Notes: generated by a model not told the origin, from the letters alone. DNA of 64,000 nt from Dendrosporobacter quercicolus (GCF_900104455.1 NZ_FNHB01000012.1:45226-109225); one strand, 5' to 3'; positions 1 through 8,039 are shown, counted from the stretch's first letter. Program-made: numbers and translations.

Positions 1-400
1 TTGTACCCAGGTCTTTAATATCGCTAAACGCAATACCTTGACTGACACCATTTTTGAAAAGTTCTAATGTTCCGTTATCAATATCGACAGCTATCCCTGC
101 GCAATCACCTACTCCAAAACTTTCCGCATAGTTATTTGCCCCTGGATATTTTTTCCCATTATAAGCGAAAAAATAGCGACCATTTAAATCTATATTACTG
201 CGAGTTAAGTTTTCGTTTGCTATTCCCATAAATAGTCGGATACCTACAGTCTGAATCAGTTCGAAATAGTACTTACCTTTACTGTGGCCTATTGTTCCAA
301 GAACCAAAGCTGACTGATTTGGCAAATACGCTGTCAAGTCACCATCTGATAACGTAGTATTTGTTGACTTGTTGTTTGGATCCCACGTACATATTGACAT
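1..400 (-). CDS. SPRY-domain protein, probable phage tail-associated or lectin-like protein (3' end outside window)
   Basis: An open frame starts at an ATG preceded by a GGGGG-type ribosome site and runs off the left edge, so only the first 133 residues are visible. The middle resembles a SPRY/concanavalin-like sandwich: GKYYFELIQT, then MGIANENL, then GRYFFAYNGKKYPG, then AGIAVDIDNGTLELFKNG. SPRY domains on phage structural proteins usually bind ligands at the cell surface. It is read in the same direction as the phage-like genes to its right. I infer a tail-fibre or adhesion role; the family assignment is by eye only. Confidence 0.65.
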   Translation of the reverse strand, partial: MSICTWDPNNKSTNTTLSDGDLTAYLPNQSALVLGTIGHSKGKYYFELIQTVGIRLFMGIANENLTRSNIDLNGRYFFAYNGKKYPGANNYAESFGVGDCAGIAVDIDNGTLELFKNGVSQGIAFSDIKDLGT

Positions 401-430
401 AATAATTATTCCCCCGTTTTTTTCTAAGAA

Positions 431-699
431 GCCGACATAGCCAAGGACTCTGATTTAAGTTGTGTGTTTCCTGTATATCGGCTCTCATTATTTATCCGTA
501 CACCCAAAGAGCGATTTCTGCAGATATCTTTATTGAATGTACATGGATTTACTGACAGCTGTCTGACCAGATCACTGCCACCATTATTCGAACAAATGTT
601 CCGACGAAGTACCTTTACTTCATTAATAGATACCCGCCAACCCCGACGCCCACTATCCACAGCAGCCTCTCCTTCTTACGGGCGGACTTTTCTTTGTCC
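431..699. repeat. Direct repeat, left copy (partner at 21307-21512)
   Basis: This stretch is closely similar, in the same orientation, to one about 20.9 kb to the right; the right copy lacks roughly 70 bases. It includes a long stem (GCCGACATAG against TATATCGGC), the short element TTTATCCGTACA, and the last codons of the neighbouring membrane-protein gene. The two copies bracket the whole tail locus, so they may mark an old duplication or recombination event. Confidence 0.75.
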
Positions 700-1175
700 A
701 TTTCATTCTTATGCACCACTGCCTGCTTCTCAAGCTCCTGATTCGCAATCAGCCGCGCCTGAGCATTGGCCATCTCGGTGACATCAATCCGGGCCGTAGT
801 CGTCGAAGTCAAACGCAGCTCACCATTCTCGCCTAATTTTACCTCTGGCTGGCCGGTCACATTCGGCACCTCGACCTCCTGCCCATTCACAACAGCAATC
901 ACCTTACCCTCCCGCTCCACGAACGACAGCACGGCGCCCTGCTGAGAAGGATCCTGTACAGCTACCTCCCGAACTGTCTCAGTTGTGGTGTGGATGACTT
1001 GCGGCGGCAGCGTGACAGTCTGCACTTGAGCGACGGCAGCCTGATTGGCCTGCTCAATGATGTGCTGCTTCCACTGCTGATATTCTTGCCTGCCCCAAAG
1101 CAAAAGGGCCAGCACAATAGCCAGCCCTACGATGTATTTCCAGTTATGCATTATGAAAACTCTTGCCCGATCCAT
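615..1175 (-). CDS. Two-TM membrane protein of unknown function, phage-associated
   Basis: 186 residues. Residues about 11-28 form a strong membrane segment (KYIVGLAIVLALLLWG) and the last 15-20 residues form a second, glycine-rich one, giving a long polar middle with a charged helix before the second segment. The ATG is preceded by GGGAGGAA at good spacing and lies only 4 bases past the stop of an upstream gene remnant. I do not recognise the family. Position among phage genes and the bitopic layout allow a lysis or envelope role, for example spanin-like in a diderm host, but nothing in the sequence proves it. A broken copy of its 3' end occurs near 21.45-21.5 kb. Confidence 0.6.
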   Translation of the reverse strand: MDRARVFIMHNWKYIVGLAIVLALLLWGRQEYQQWKQHIIEQANQAAVAQVQTVTLPPQVIHTTTETVREVAVQDPSQQGAVLSFVEREGKVIAVVNGQEVEVPNVTGQPEVKLGENGELRLTSTTTARIDVTEMANAQARLIANQELEKQAVVHKNEMDKEKSARKKERLLWIVGVGVGGYLLMK

Positions 1176-1179
1176 CTAC

Positions 1180-1347
1180 TTATTCCTCCCTTAAAATAGC
1201 AGTCACAGTCGATTCTGGCCGCTCTAACGGTACATCAATTTCAGTTCCATCCTTGACCGGCACGTAATCGGTTACATTGCCATCAAGCAGCACCATCTGC
1301 AAGGATTCAGCCTTGGTGTTATCCGGCAGCACGTATATGCCACCCGT
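1180..1347 (-). pseudogene. 3' remnant of an unidentified phage gene
   Basis: A frame of 55 codons with clearly protein-like composition (GIYVLPDNTK, VTDYVPVKDGTEIDVPLE, ending in a stop) has no start and begins immediately after an in-frame TAA. Its stop lies 4 bases before the start of the membrane-protein gene, so the two were probably once co-translated. The 5' part of the gene has been lost at a junction next to a short dispersed repeat. The family is unknown. Confidence 0.55.
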
Positions 1348-1360
1348 TTAGATTAATGCG

Positions 1361-1420
1361 CATGGATTCCCACTCTTATCTTTATCCGTACATCTTGACG
1401 CGATTTCATGCAGAAATATT
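1361..1420. repeat. Short dispersed repeat (copy b)
   Basis: About 60 bases matching 2333-2400: both have TGGATTCCC, then TTATCCGTACATC, then TTTCATGCAGAAA. More diverged relatives containing TTTATCCGTACA and GCGATTTCTGCAGATATC lie at 491-535 and 21365-21410. All four copies lie near a broken gene or module edge. Confidence 0.6.
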
Positions 1421-1426
1421 TTATAT

Positions 1427-1443
1427 TTATAACAAGTAATCCG
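1427..1443. repeat. 17-base copy of the amidase gene's 3' end (recombination scar)
   Basis: TTATAACAAGTAATCCG here is identical to 3725-3741, which encodes the last residues and stop of the amidase gene. To its right the sequence switches directly to glycosyltransferase DNA that matches about 5033 onward. This is what a deletion or illegitimate recombination joint between the two regions would leave. Confidence 0.65.
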
Positions 1444-2146
1444 GTTGACGATACTTTTATCTCGCATTTGCCAATACGAAAACGTCTTCCCCTACCCACT
1501 TTATTTCCATTTTTATTCCGTTTGTTCTAAAGGAGCGCGACAAACTTTTGTATCTTGATGCGGATATATTGTGTCTCCAAAAAATATCTGAATTAGTTCA
1601 TCTGGATATGGGAAAACATTTAACGGCTGTTGTTTCCGATGTTTTATCAGTTGCGCGCAGGCAGTCAGAAGCCCTAAATTTGCAGAGTGAATGTTATTTT
1701 AATGCAGGTGTATTGCTAATCAATGTTCATCAATGGCTAAAACAGAATATATCAGAAAAAGCATTATCCCTCCTTTCCGACCGTTCGAAAAACTATGTCT
1801 TTTTGGACCAAGATGCTTTAAATTTAATTTTGGATAATGCAAAAAAATTCTACCTCAAAAGTGGAATTTTATTTCTGAAAAACATGAGAATACTAGCTTT
1901 CCTAAAAACACTATATTACTGCACTGCGCCGCAAATCCAAAACCATGGGGCATCTTTTGTGACAAAAAATATAAAACCATCAACTTTATTCTCATTATGA
2001 AAGTTTGTCCCCGTGGTCTGGGCTCCCGCTAAGATCACCATCTATACCTTCCGATGCAAGAATATATTCTGAAAAGTTTTTTACTGAAGGAAATATATAT
2101 TCTGGAATATTGTGGTATTGTAAATATTTAAAATGAAATTTATAAA
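1442..2146 (+). pseudogene. GT8-family glycosyltransferase, truncated copy 1
   Basis: This is a near-identical direct copy of about 700 bases at 5033-5737, including the non-coding DNA after the gene. The longest intact frame (about 1548-2000) shows GT8 hallmarks: YLDADILCL with a DxD metal/nucleotide-sugar motif, NAGVLLINV..W, and FLDQDALN. The N-terminal third is missing, frameshifts precede the DxD region (near 1500-1530), and another near 1850 ruins the C-terminal part. Family knowledge: GT8 enzymes add hexoses to lipopolysaccharide or glycogenin-like acceptors. This copy cannot make a working enzyme. Confidence 0.8.
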
Positions 2147-2149
2147 GTC

Positions 2150-2276
2150 AGGACCACCCGTATAACGGGTGGCTTGATTACGCCCTATAAGGGCATGATG
2201 CTAGTTGAGTCTCAAGGCTCACTGAAAAGTCCACCAACCGCATAACTTTTTCAGTCAGCCCTAAAGGGGCTCTTTT
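2150..2276 (+). other. Cluster of small hairpins, possible IS200/IS605-type end relic
   Basis: In order: CCACCCG-tataA-CGGGTGG, then GCCC-tataa-GGGC, then a short GAG/CTC stem, then AGCCC-taaa-GGGGCT followed by TTTTT. The last is terminator-like on the plus strand. Arrays of short imperfect hairpins like these are typical of single-strand transposon ends or their guide RNAs; no transposase gene is present. The identification is tentative. Confidence 0.35.
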
Positions 2277-2332
2277 TATGACTTTTTCACCGCTTCACCC
2301 GTAAACTGGTCTATCAATTCTGTTAAGCTTAA

Positions 2333-2400
2333 CTAATGGATTCCCCACGCCTTATCTTTTATCCGTACATCTGGGCAGGTTTCATGCAGAAAAATTTTAG
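2333..2400. repeat. Short dispersed repeat (copy c)
   Basis: This is the closest relative of the copy at 1361-1420 (shared TGGATTCCC, TTATCCGTACATC, TTTCATGCAGAAA). It lies downstream of the pyruvyl transferase gene and immediately right of the hairpin cluster. Origin unknown. Confidence 0.6.
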
Positions 2401-2511
2401 TTTTGAGTAAATAAATAAGCACAAGCAGACAATTATCTACCTGTGTTTGAGCTGATTTAAAAATAAAATTCTGTTGTGTAAAATATAGTTGAAAATATTT
2501 TGTAATACTAT

Positions 2512-3603
2512 TTATATCTCCCAATTAAAATTCTTTACTGCTTTTTGGCAAAGCATCTCCAATTGATTGGGCCATGGAATTATTTTGATTTGTTTAAGTC
2601 TGCGCCACAGCATTAATTCAAATAAAAACGGCGGTCTACGCATAATAGCTCCCGGTAAATTTAAATCTTCTGCTATACTATCTATTTTAGGTGTATTTGA
2701 GCGAAAATAAATAGCACGAGTTCCAAAACATAATGCTGCAATTGTATAATGAAAACGACCAGATACTAGTAATTGGGAGTGTTTTATGACTGATAGCCAC
2801 TCAGTGAAGCTAGTTGCATTAATTAACTGGAGATCAGGCAGCGCACTTTTTAAGCTATCATAAACTCGCGGTTCTTCATGGTTGATACCTTCTTCCTTAG
2901 AACCGACAAGATATACAAATCTATAATTAGGAAATGATCTTAATAATTGTCTCGCAATAATTTTCGATCTATCTAGCTTATAATTTACAGCACCTGAGAT
3001 GCATATATAAGGCTTCTTGATATACCCCTCTGGGATTTGGTCATATACATTTTTAATTGATAAAGGTAAGCTATCAAAAGCTTCGACACACTCGACACCT
3101 AGTTTATTATTGATAATATGAGTGGAGCGTCTTTCTCTTGCTGCAACATAATCGCAACTAGAATAACCCGCTTTGTAAAAATCAAGAACATCAGACCGCC
3201 ATGTATTTGGATAACAGGAATGATTGATTAAATATACTTTTTTGCCAAAGAAATTCTTTCCTGCATACGCTAAATAAAGTAACGTTCGTGGAGCATTTCG
3301 AAAATCATGAATAGTTCCTTCCCCATTAATAACTATGGTGTTACACTGCTCTATTTTTGCTGCTAACTCAGAATAGGTATGAGTAAAATAGTTCTTGTCT
3401 TTAAAAGCCGAAGAGCTTTTTACTACATTTGGCAATGAATGGACTTGATAGACTGGCAAAGATTCAATATTTGCTGCACCTTTTGCTAGTAGCTGATCCT
3501 TAATTGCTCGTGAGGTTCCGTAACATCCCCAATGGTATACATCCTCTGTGTCATTTAAAAGCAAGACTGATTTAGTAATAATAAAGCCTCCTAAATACAA
3601 CAT
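2512..3603 (-). CDS. Polysaccharide pyruvyl transferase family protein
   Basis: 363 residues, the usual length for the family. Seen: NGEGTIHD near residue 95, AARERRSTHI, an internal GSKEEGINHEE, and a SGRFHYTIAALCFGTRAI block near residue 280, which is the typical sugar-nucleotide-fold C-terminal motif. Members transfer pyruvate (or act as related glycan enzymes) on cell-wall or surface polysaccharide. The gene is markedly AT-rich compared with the tail genes, suggesting recent transfer. Start is uncertain: the ATG has no ribosome site, whereas TAGGAGG lies 8 codons in, just upstream of ATT codons. It sits as an accessory gene after the lysis genes and may alter surface glycans. Confidence 0.8.
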   Translation of the reverse strand: MLYLGGFIITKSVLLLNDTEDVYHWGCYGTSRAIKDQLLAKGAANIESLPVYQVHSLPNVVKSSSAFKDKNYFTHTYSELAAKIEQCNTIVINGEGTIHDFRNAPRTLLYLAYAGKNFFGKKVYLINHSCYPNTWRSDVLDFYKAGYSSCDYVAARERRSTHIINNKLGVECVEAFDSLPLSIKNVYDQIPEGYIKKPYICISGAVNYKLDRSKIIARQLLRSFPNYRFVYLVGSKEEGINHEEPRVYDSLKSALPDLQLINATSFTEWLSVIKHSQLLVSGRFHYTIAALCFGTRAIYFRSNTPKIDSIAEDLNLPGAIMRRPPFLFELMLWRRLKQIKIIPWPNQLEMLCQKAVKNFNWEI

Positions 3604-3682
3604 TTAATGCTTGATTTCTACTTTTATACCGCTATTTCTCCATATTATACCATAGTTATTTATAAACAGGTAACTATATAAT

Positions 3683-3722
3683 TTAAGCCAGGGTCAGTAA
3701 TAAGTGTACCGCCCTGGCTTAA
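3683..3722 (-). terminator. Stem-loop after the amidase gene
   Basis: AAGCCAGGG pairs with CCCTGGCTT across a loop of about 20 bases, directly after the amidase stop. There is no good T run, so termination strength is uncertain. Confidence 0.5.
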
Positions 3723-3724
3723 TC

Positions 3725-4246
3725 TTATAACAAGTAATCCGTTATTCCTCTAGCTATTGCCCTGGCAAACTCATCCCGCTTGGCCTGATCAGCAAGCATT
3801 TTTTCATCCTCCGGGTTACCGATAAACGCTAACTCCACCAAAGCTGCTGGGCAAGCAGTATTTTTCAGCACATAAAATCGGTCCGTTTTAACTCCGCGAT
3901 CTACTGTGCCAAGATTGTTGACAATCTGCCGCTGTATGCACCCTGCCAGCTTCTCACCTGGCCCGCCAAGCGAATAACAATAGGTTTCGGTTCCCTGCGC
4001 CGCCCGATTTACCGCTGCATTACAATGGATACTAACAAATAAATCAGCTCCAAACCGGTTAGATGCATCTGTGATTTGATACAGTTCATTCTTCTGTACT
4101 TCTAACACGTCGGAACCAATATTCCTTAGATAACCCGCCACCCGCTGCATAACATCCTTAACAACAACTGCCTCCTGCAGACCAGTTGCCCCTACTGCCC
4201 CGGAATCGAATCCAGGGCAGTGACCTCCGTTAATTGTCATTTTCAT
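3725..4246 (-). CDS. N-acetylmuramoyl-L-alanine amidase (Amidase_3), tail-locus endolysin
   Basis: 173 residues forming a single catalytic domain with no wall-binding repeats. The zinc-site residues of the family are visible: H9 in GGHCPG, E25, H74 in SIHCNA, and catalytic E138 in LVELAF. It cleaves the bond between MurNAc and the stem peptide. The start overlaps the holin stop by 4 bases, so the two form a lysis cassette at the end of the tail operon, releasing particles from the producing cell. A 17-base copy of its 3' end is found at 1427-1443. Confidence 0.9.
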   Translation of the reverse strand: MKMTINGGHCPGFDSGAVGATGLQEAVVVKDVMQRVAGYLRNIGSDVLEVQKNELYQITDASNRFGADLFVSIHCNAAVNRAAQGTETYCYSLGGPGEKLAGCIQRQIVNNLGTVDRGVKTDRFYVLKNTACPAALVELAFIGNPEDEKMLADQAKRDEFARAIARGITDYLL

Positions 4247-4593
4247 GATACTCTCTCCTTTTCCAATCCGATATGATCTTCAATAACGTCAACCCGGTCT
4301 TTGATATCACCAACATTCTGATTAATGCAGACCATGGTATTGTTAATGTTGTTTAGGGCTTCCGTCTGCTTAGCAAGCGTATTGTTCACTAAATCGCCCA
4401 GCCGTTCTTCCCTGACCTGGGCATCATCCATGCTGCGATTGAAAAACTCCTGCTGCCGGTCAGCTTGCTTGTCGGCCTTGCGGACAACATAAGCCAACAG
4501 TGGCAGAAAACATATGACAAATAAAATAAACCCGATTAAGTTCGGGTTTTGTACGATGTATGGTATTAGTGATATGACTTGTGTTGGCTCCAT
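4243..4593 (-). CDS. Holin-like protein (BhlA/XhlA-type layout)
   Basis: 116 residues from the ATG that has AAGGG 9 bases upstream (an ATG three codons earlier lacks spacing). There is one N-terminal membrane helix (about residues 16-38, LIGFILFVICFLPLLAYVV), then a long charged coiled-coil tail. This is the layout of BhlA/UviB and XhlA-type holin or lysis proteins. It overlaps the amidase gene, which supports the role of letting the amidase reach the wall. Exact family uncertain. Confidence 0.7.
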   Translation of the reverse strand: MEPTQVISLIPYIVQNPNLIGFILFVICFLPLLAYVVRKADKQADRQQEFFNRSMDDAQVREERLGDLVNNTLAKQTEALNNINNTMVCINQNVGDIKDRVDVIEDHIGLEKERVS

Positions 4594-4760
4594 TACTTTC
4601 ATCCCTTTCCTGGTAAAATTACACGGCGCGCTTATTTTTAAATATCATTTTTAGTAATATACCGCCTTACTAAATTTTTCCCAAATGAAAATCTGTTAAA
4701 ACATAACAGTTTACGTTAAACTTATCTTTAGATATTATTAATATTTTAGGGGATGCTGTC

Positions 4761-5624
4761 ATGGATTTTGAGAAAGTCATTGCAGATTCAATAGTTAAGA
4801 ATGGTCAGTTTTGCTCGGAAAATGCCGCTAATAAGGATCAAATCAGCATCGGTTTTGGGATTAACGCCAAATATGCCCGACCTTTGGGCGTTACGATCAC
4901 TTCGATCGCAATTAATAATCCTGAACTTTTTCTGGATTTTCATATTTTTGCTACTTCTATAGAACAAGACGATTTAGACCGCTTAAAAAAACTCAGGCAC
5001 TCAATTTACCAATATCCTTATTACCATTTATACGGTTGACGATCTTTTATCTCGCATTTGCCAACACGAAAATGTCTTCCCCTACCCACTTATTTCCGTT
5101 TTTTTATTCCGTTTGTTCTAAAGGAGCGCGACAAACTTTTGTATCTTGATGAAGATATATTGTGTCTCCAAGAAATATCTGAATTAGTTCATCTGGATAT
5201 GGGAAAGCATTTAGCGGCTGTTGTTTCCGATGTTTTATCAGTTGCGCGTAGGCAGTCAGAAGCCCTAAATTTGCAGAGTGAATGTTATTTTAATGCAGGT
5301 GTATTGCTAATTAATGTTCACCAATGGTTAAAACAGAATATATCAGAAAAAGCATTATCCCTCCTTTCCGACCGTTCGAAAAACTATGTCTTTTTGGACC
5401 AAGATGCTTTAAATTTAATTTTGGACAATGCAAAAAAAATTCTACCTCAAAAATGGAATTTTATTTCTGAAAAACATGAGAAGACCAACATTCCTAAAAA
5501 CACCATATTACTGCACTGCGCCGCAAATCCAAAACCATGGGACATCTTTTGTGACAAAAAACACAAACCCATCAACTTTATTCTCATTATGAAAGTTTGT
5601 CCCCGTGGTCTGGGCTCCCGCTAA
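4761..5624 (+). pseudogene. GT8-family glycosyltransferase, frameshifted copy 2
   Basis: A start with AGGGG upstream opens a GT8 N-terminus (SIGFGINAKYARPLGVTITS, then FHIFA). Translation then needs at least two frame changes: the part reading TIYTVDDLLSRICQHENVF (about 5015-5085) and the part from YFRFF onward are in different frames. The C-terminal frame retains the DxD motif (YLDEDIL), NAGVLLINV and FLDQDALN. It is therefore broken in three pieces. It is transcribed against the flanking tail genes, like a phage moron between fibre and lysis genes. Two or more indels could also be phase changes, but no regular repeat tract is seen at the breaks. Confidence 0.85.
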
Positions 5625-5740
5625 GATCACCATCTATACCTTCCGATGCAAGAATATATTCTGAAAAATTTTTACTGAAGGAAATATATATTCGGGAATA
5701 CTGTGGTATTGTAAATATTAAAAAATGAAATTTTTAAAAA

Positions 5741-5770
5741 CCAGGGGCAGTTAGTATACTCTCTTGGTTT
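5741..5770 (-). terminator. Stem-loop after the fibre-assembly gene
   Basis: AAACCAAG pairs imperfectly with CCTGGTTT around a 16-base loop, and the far side is followed by T and A runs. It separates the fibre genes from the oppositely transcribed glycosyltransferase remnant. Confidence 0.45.
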
Positions 5771-6175
5771 TTAATCCGGCTTTACCGGCCAAACCGGGTT
5801 ATCCGGATCGCATGTTTCCGGCATGTCCCTAAGCGTCTGGCGGTGAGCTTTCCACGCTTCTCGCTGCACTTCTGTAATCGGGTAATCTGGCGTCATATAC
5901 TTGTCGGATTCAGCCAAAAACTGGTCGCGTTTTGCCCGAATTGCGGCCATTTTTTCTTCGGTTGTTGGCGCATATGGCGGCTTTTTGACTGGTTTGCCAT
6001 CTTCACCACGAGTATATTGATTCGTGGCATACAACGCCTGTTCTTCGTCAGTGATCGACACAAAACCCTGATCCAGATATGGTTGTAATTCTTCTTCGTT
6101 GGTAAAGTGGACGCTAAGGGCGATAGAGGTTTCACGTTCGTTCTTCCCATTAAATTTTGCATAATAGTTATTCAT
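5771..6175 (-). CDS. Tail-fibre assembly-type protein
   Basis: 134 residues from the ATG that has AAGGGA at 10 bases. The C-terminal half carries the repeated pattern of fibre-assembly/tail-accessory proteins: a charged helix AAIRAKRDQFLAESD, then TPDYPITEVQREAWKAHRQ and a short proline-rich end PDNPVWPVKP. Such proteins bind the last fibre and help it fold. It lies immediately after the second fibre gene, as expected. Family assignment is moderate. Confidence 0.7.
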   Translation of the reverse strand: MNNYYAKFNGKNERETSIALSVHFTNEEELQPYLDQGFVSITDEEQALYATNQYTRGEDGKPVKKPPYAPTTEEKMAAIRAKRDQFLAESDKYMTPDYPITEVQREAWKAHRQTLRDMPETCDPDNPVWPVKPD

Positions 6176-6193
6176 TTTTATCAAGTCCCTTCT

Positions 6194-7414
6194 TTAGTTT
6201 CCGACTGCAATCCAATATACTCGGTCAGCGTCCCCATTTCTGACATTTATACGATAGTGCGTGTTTGATCTATACGTTACTGCTGGAGGATTACTGGATG
6301 GCTCCCAGATTTCGCTAGTTTCTTTACCTTTTATTGAGGTCATAGTAAAACAAGCGTTTGGGAAAGCAATGGGGAAAGATTGACGTTGATTAAATACGGT
6401 TGTATTACCCCATTGTATTATTAATCCATTACTAAATTTCTGATACCCAGTTTCAGCAAATAAATGCCCAGAATCCCCTAAGGCACTGCCCAGCGCCGTG
6501 GCAATAGACAAATTCCCCGAACCGTCAAAGCTGCCGCTGCCGGTTATCGCGCCAGTAAGCGCAATCGTCCTGGCAGCCGCCAGCTTAGTAGCATTTGCCG
6601 CAAGAGTGCAATTTGCCGGCACGATATTGGCTGTGCCATCAAACGCGGTACCGCCAATCGTTCTGGCAGTCGCCAACTTTGTCGCACTTGCCGCCAAGGT
6701 GCAGTTTGCAGGCACAATATTAGCCGTCCCGTCAAAGCTTGTGCCGCCGATGGTTCTGGCTGTCGCCAGCTTCGTGGCCGTCCCCGCATTGCCGCTGACA
6801 CTGGTCTGCACCGGATGACGGTGATCGCCCCGCGCATACAGGCCGTTATCCGTGCCTACTGCCGCAGTACCCGCTGCCAGCGGCGCTGCTGCCGTAGCTT
6901 TGGCATGACCATAATTGCTGGCGCTTGACACGCCATAAGTCGTTGCGGTTGAAGCATGCGCAGTCGGCGTCATGCTGGTTGGCGCACCGCTGATATTGCC
7001 GTAAGCAATCTTCGGCCCCTGCCCCGCTGTCCCATTATGACTGTGGCCGGAGGTGCCGAACAAGGCCCAAAGCTGGGCCAGGGTTGCAGCCGGGGCATCA
7101 TACCAGTTAGTAGCGCCGGTAATTGCCTTAATTTTCCCGGCCAGCCAGGATAAGAGTTGGGTTAGCGTTCCCGCATTGGCCGGAGACGCCAGCGCCTGGT
7201 TGACCGTCCGGCTGCCAATGGCCGCGTCATTCGCGGCCCCGGCCGCAAGTCCGGCGCTGGTAATCTTCGGCCCGTTCCCGGCAGTGCCGTTATGGTTATG
7301 GCCGCTTGTCCCTAATTTGGCGTCCAATACATCCATGTTGGCGTTTAAATCATCAATGTTAACAACGTCAGTACCTTCCGGCTTATTTAAGCTTAAATTC
7401 GGTGTTTGTTTCAT
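6194..7414 (-). CDS. Tail fibre 2 (repeat-containing, receptor-binding candidate)
   Basis: 406 residues; good ribosome site GGAGGATAA. The N-terminus (LNKPEGTDVVNIDDLNANM) is the common attachment start of Firmicutes phage fibres. The middle carries collagen-like/serine-poor segments GTSGHNHNGTAG repeated twice and three tandem units beginning ATKLATARTIGG followed by FDGTANIVPANC. The last 100 residues differ in composition and end in an RVYWIAVGN-type tip. Tip regions of such fibres recognise the host surface. The gene is followed by its assembly protein. Confidence 0.8.
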   Translation of the reverse strand: MKQTPNLSLNKPEGTDVVNIDDLNANMDVLDAKLGTSGHNHNGTAGNGPKITSAGLAAGAANDAAIGSRTVNQALASPANAGTLTQLLSWLAGKIKAITGATNWYDAPAATLAQLWALFGTSGHSHNGTAGQGPKIAYGNISGAPTSMTPTAHASTATTYGVSSASNYGHAKATAAAPLAAGTAAVGTDNGLYARGDHRHPVQTSVSGNAGTATKLATARTIGGTSFDGTANIVPANCTLAASATKLATARTIGGTAFDGTANIVPANCTLAANATKLAAARTIALTGAITGSGSFDGSGNLSIATALGSALGDSGHLFAETGYQKFSNGLIIQWGNTTVFNQRQSFPIAFPNACFTMTSIKGKETSEIWEPSSNPPAVTYRSNTHYRINVRNGDADRVYWIAVGN

Positions 7415-7420
7415 TTTTGC

Positions 7421-8038
7421 TTATCCTCCATATACGCGTAATTGGCTCCATGTTCTGGCGCCTGCTTCGTTCCAGTCAATCGGCAGCAGCATGTTCCAGA
7501 CCGTGTAAGTGTAGCTAATGCTATACCCCAGGTGCGCTGGCTTGATTTCATCCAGCATATTTAAAAATCCCGCCATGTTCGGCGGGATTCCCAATACCCC
7601 GATGAATTTGACTTCAAACCGGTATTCGTCATTGTATTCAATAACGTCAACCTCACCGCCGGAGAAGGCTTCGGCAACACTTTTGATTCTTTCCTTAGTG
7701 GATGTTCCTGATCCCCTGAGCTTGGCCTGGATAATTTCCCTGCGCCGTTCATAAGAGTTACTGCGGTCGGTGGCAAGCCCCAATTCATATTCCCAGTAGC
7801 CCAAGCCCCAGGTGGCCGTTTTAATAAAGAACTGGTCTAATAAATTTGGCAGGCCATAATATCGCAAAGCCCCGACATCCCCGGCCAGCACGCCCTGTAG
7901 TTTCAGCATTTCCGGCGATTCGTGGTAATACCAGGGCAGGTAGCGCATCAAATCCGGAATTTCATAGTCCGACTGCCCGGCGTCTGCGCCCAGGTCGCTA
8001 TAGAGGAAGGCAGAGTATAAAAGTTTTCCGTAGGCCAT
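7421..8038 (-). CDS. Baseplate protein, XkdU/YmfQ-like (DUF2313)
   Basis: 205 residues. Seen: IPDLMRYLPWYYHES near the N-terminus, a TDRSNSYERRREIIQAKLRGSG block, and a C-terminal HLGYSISYTYTVWN, all usual for the DUF2313 family that sits next to baseplate J in contractile tails. The gene begins with GGGGGTGTAAC before the ATG, the same leader as the upstream fibre gene. In PBSX-like order it directly follows XkdT; here a large fibre gene has come between them. Confidence 0.8.
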   Translation of the reverse strand: MAYGKLLYSAFLYSDLGADAGQSDYEIPDLMRYLPWYYHESPEMLKLQGVLAGDVGALRYYGLPNLLDQFFIKTATWGLGYWEYELGLATDRSNSYERRREIIQAKLRGSGTSTKERIKSVAEAFSGGEVDVIEYNDEYRFEVKFIGVLGIPPNMAGFLNMLDEIKPAHLGYSISYTYTVWNMLLPIDWNEAGARTWSQLRVYGG

Positions 8039-8039
8039 G

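Noticed and set aside
424..660. 78-residue frame on the minus strand after the membrane-protein gene
   Set aside because: It overlaps the real gene end, has no ribosome site, and lies in the repeat and stem-loop; composition is not convincing.
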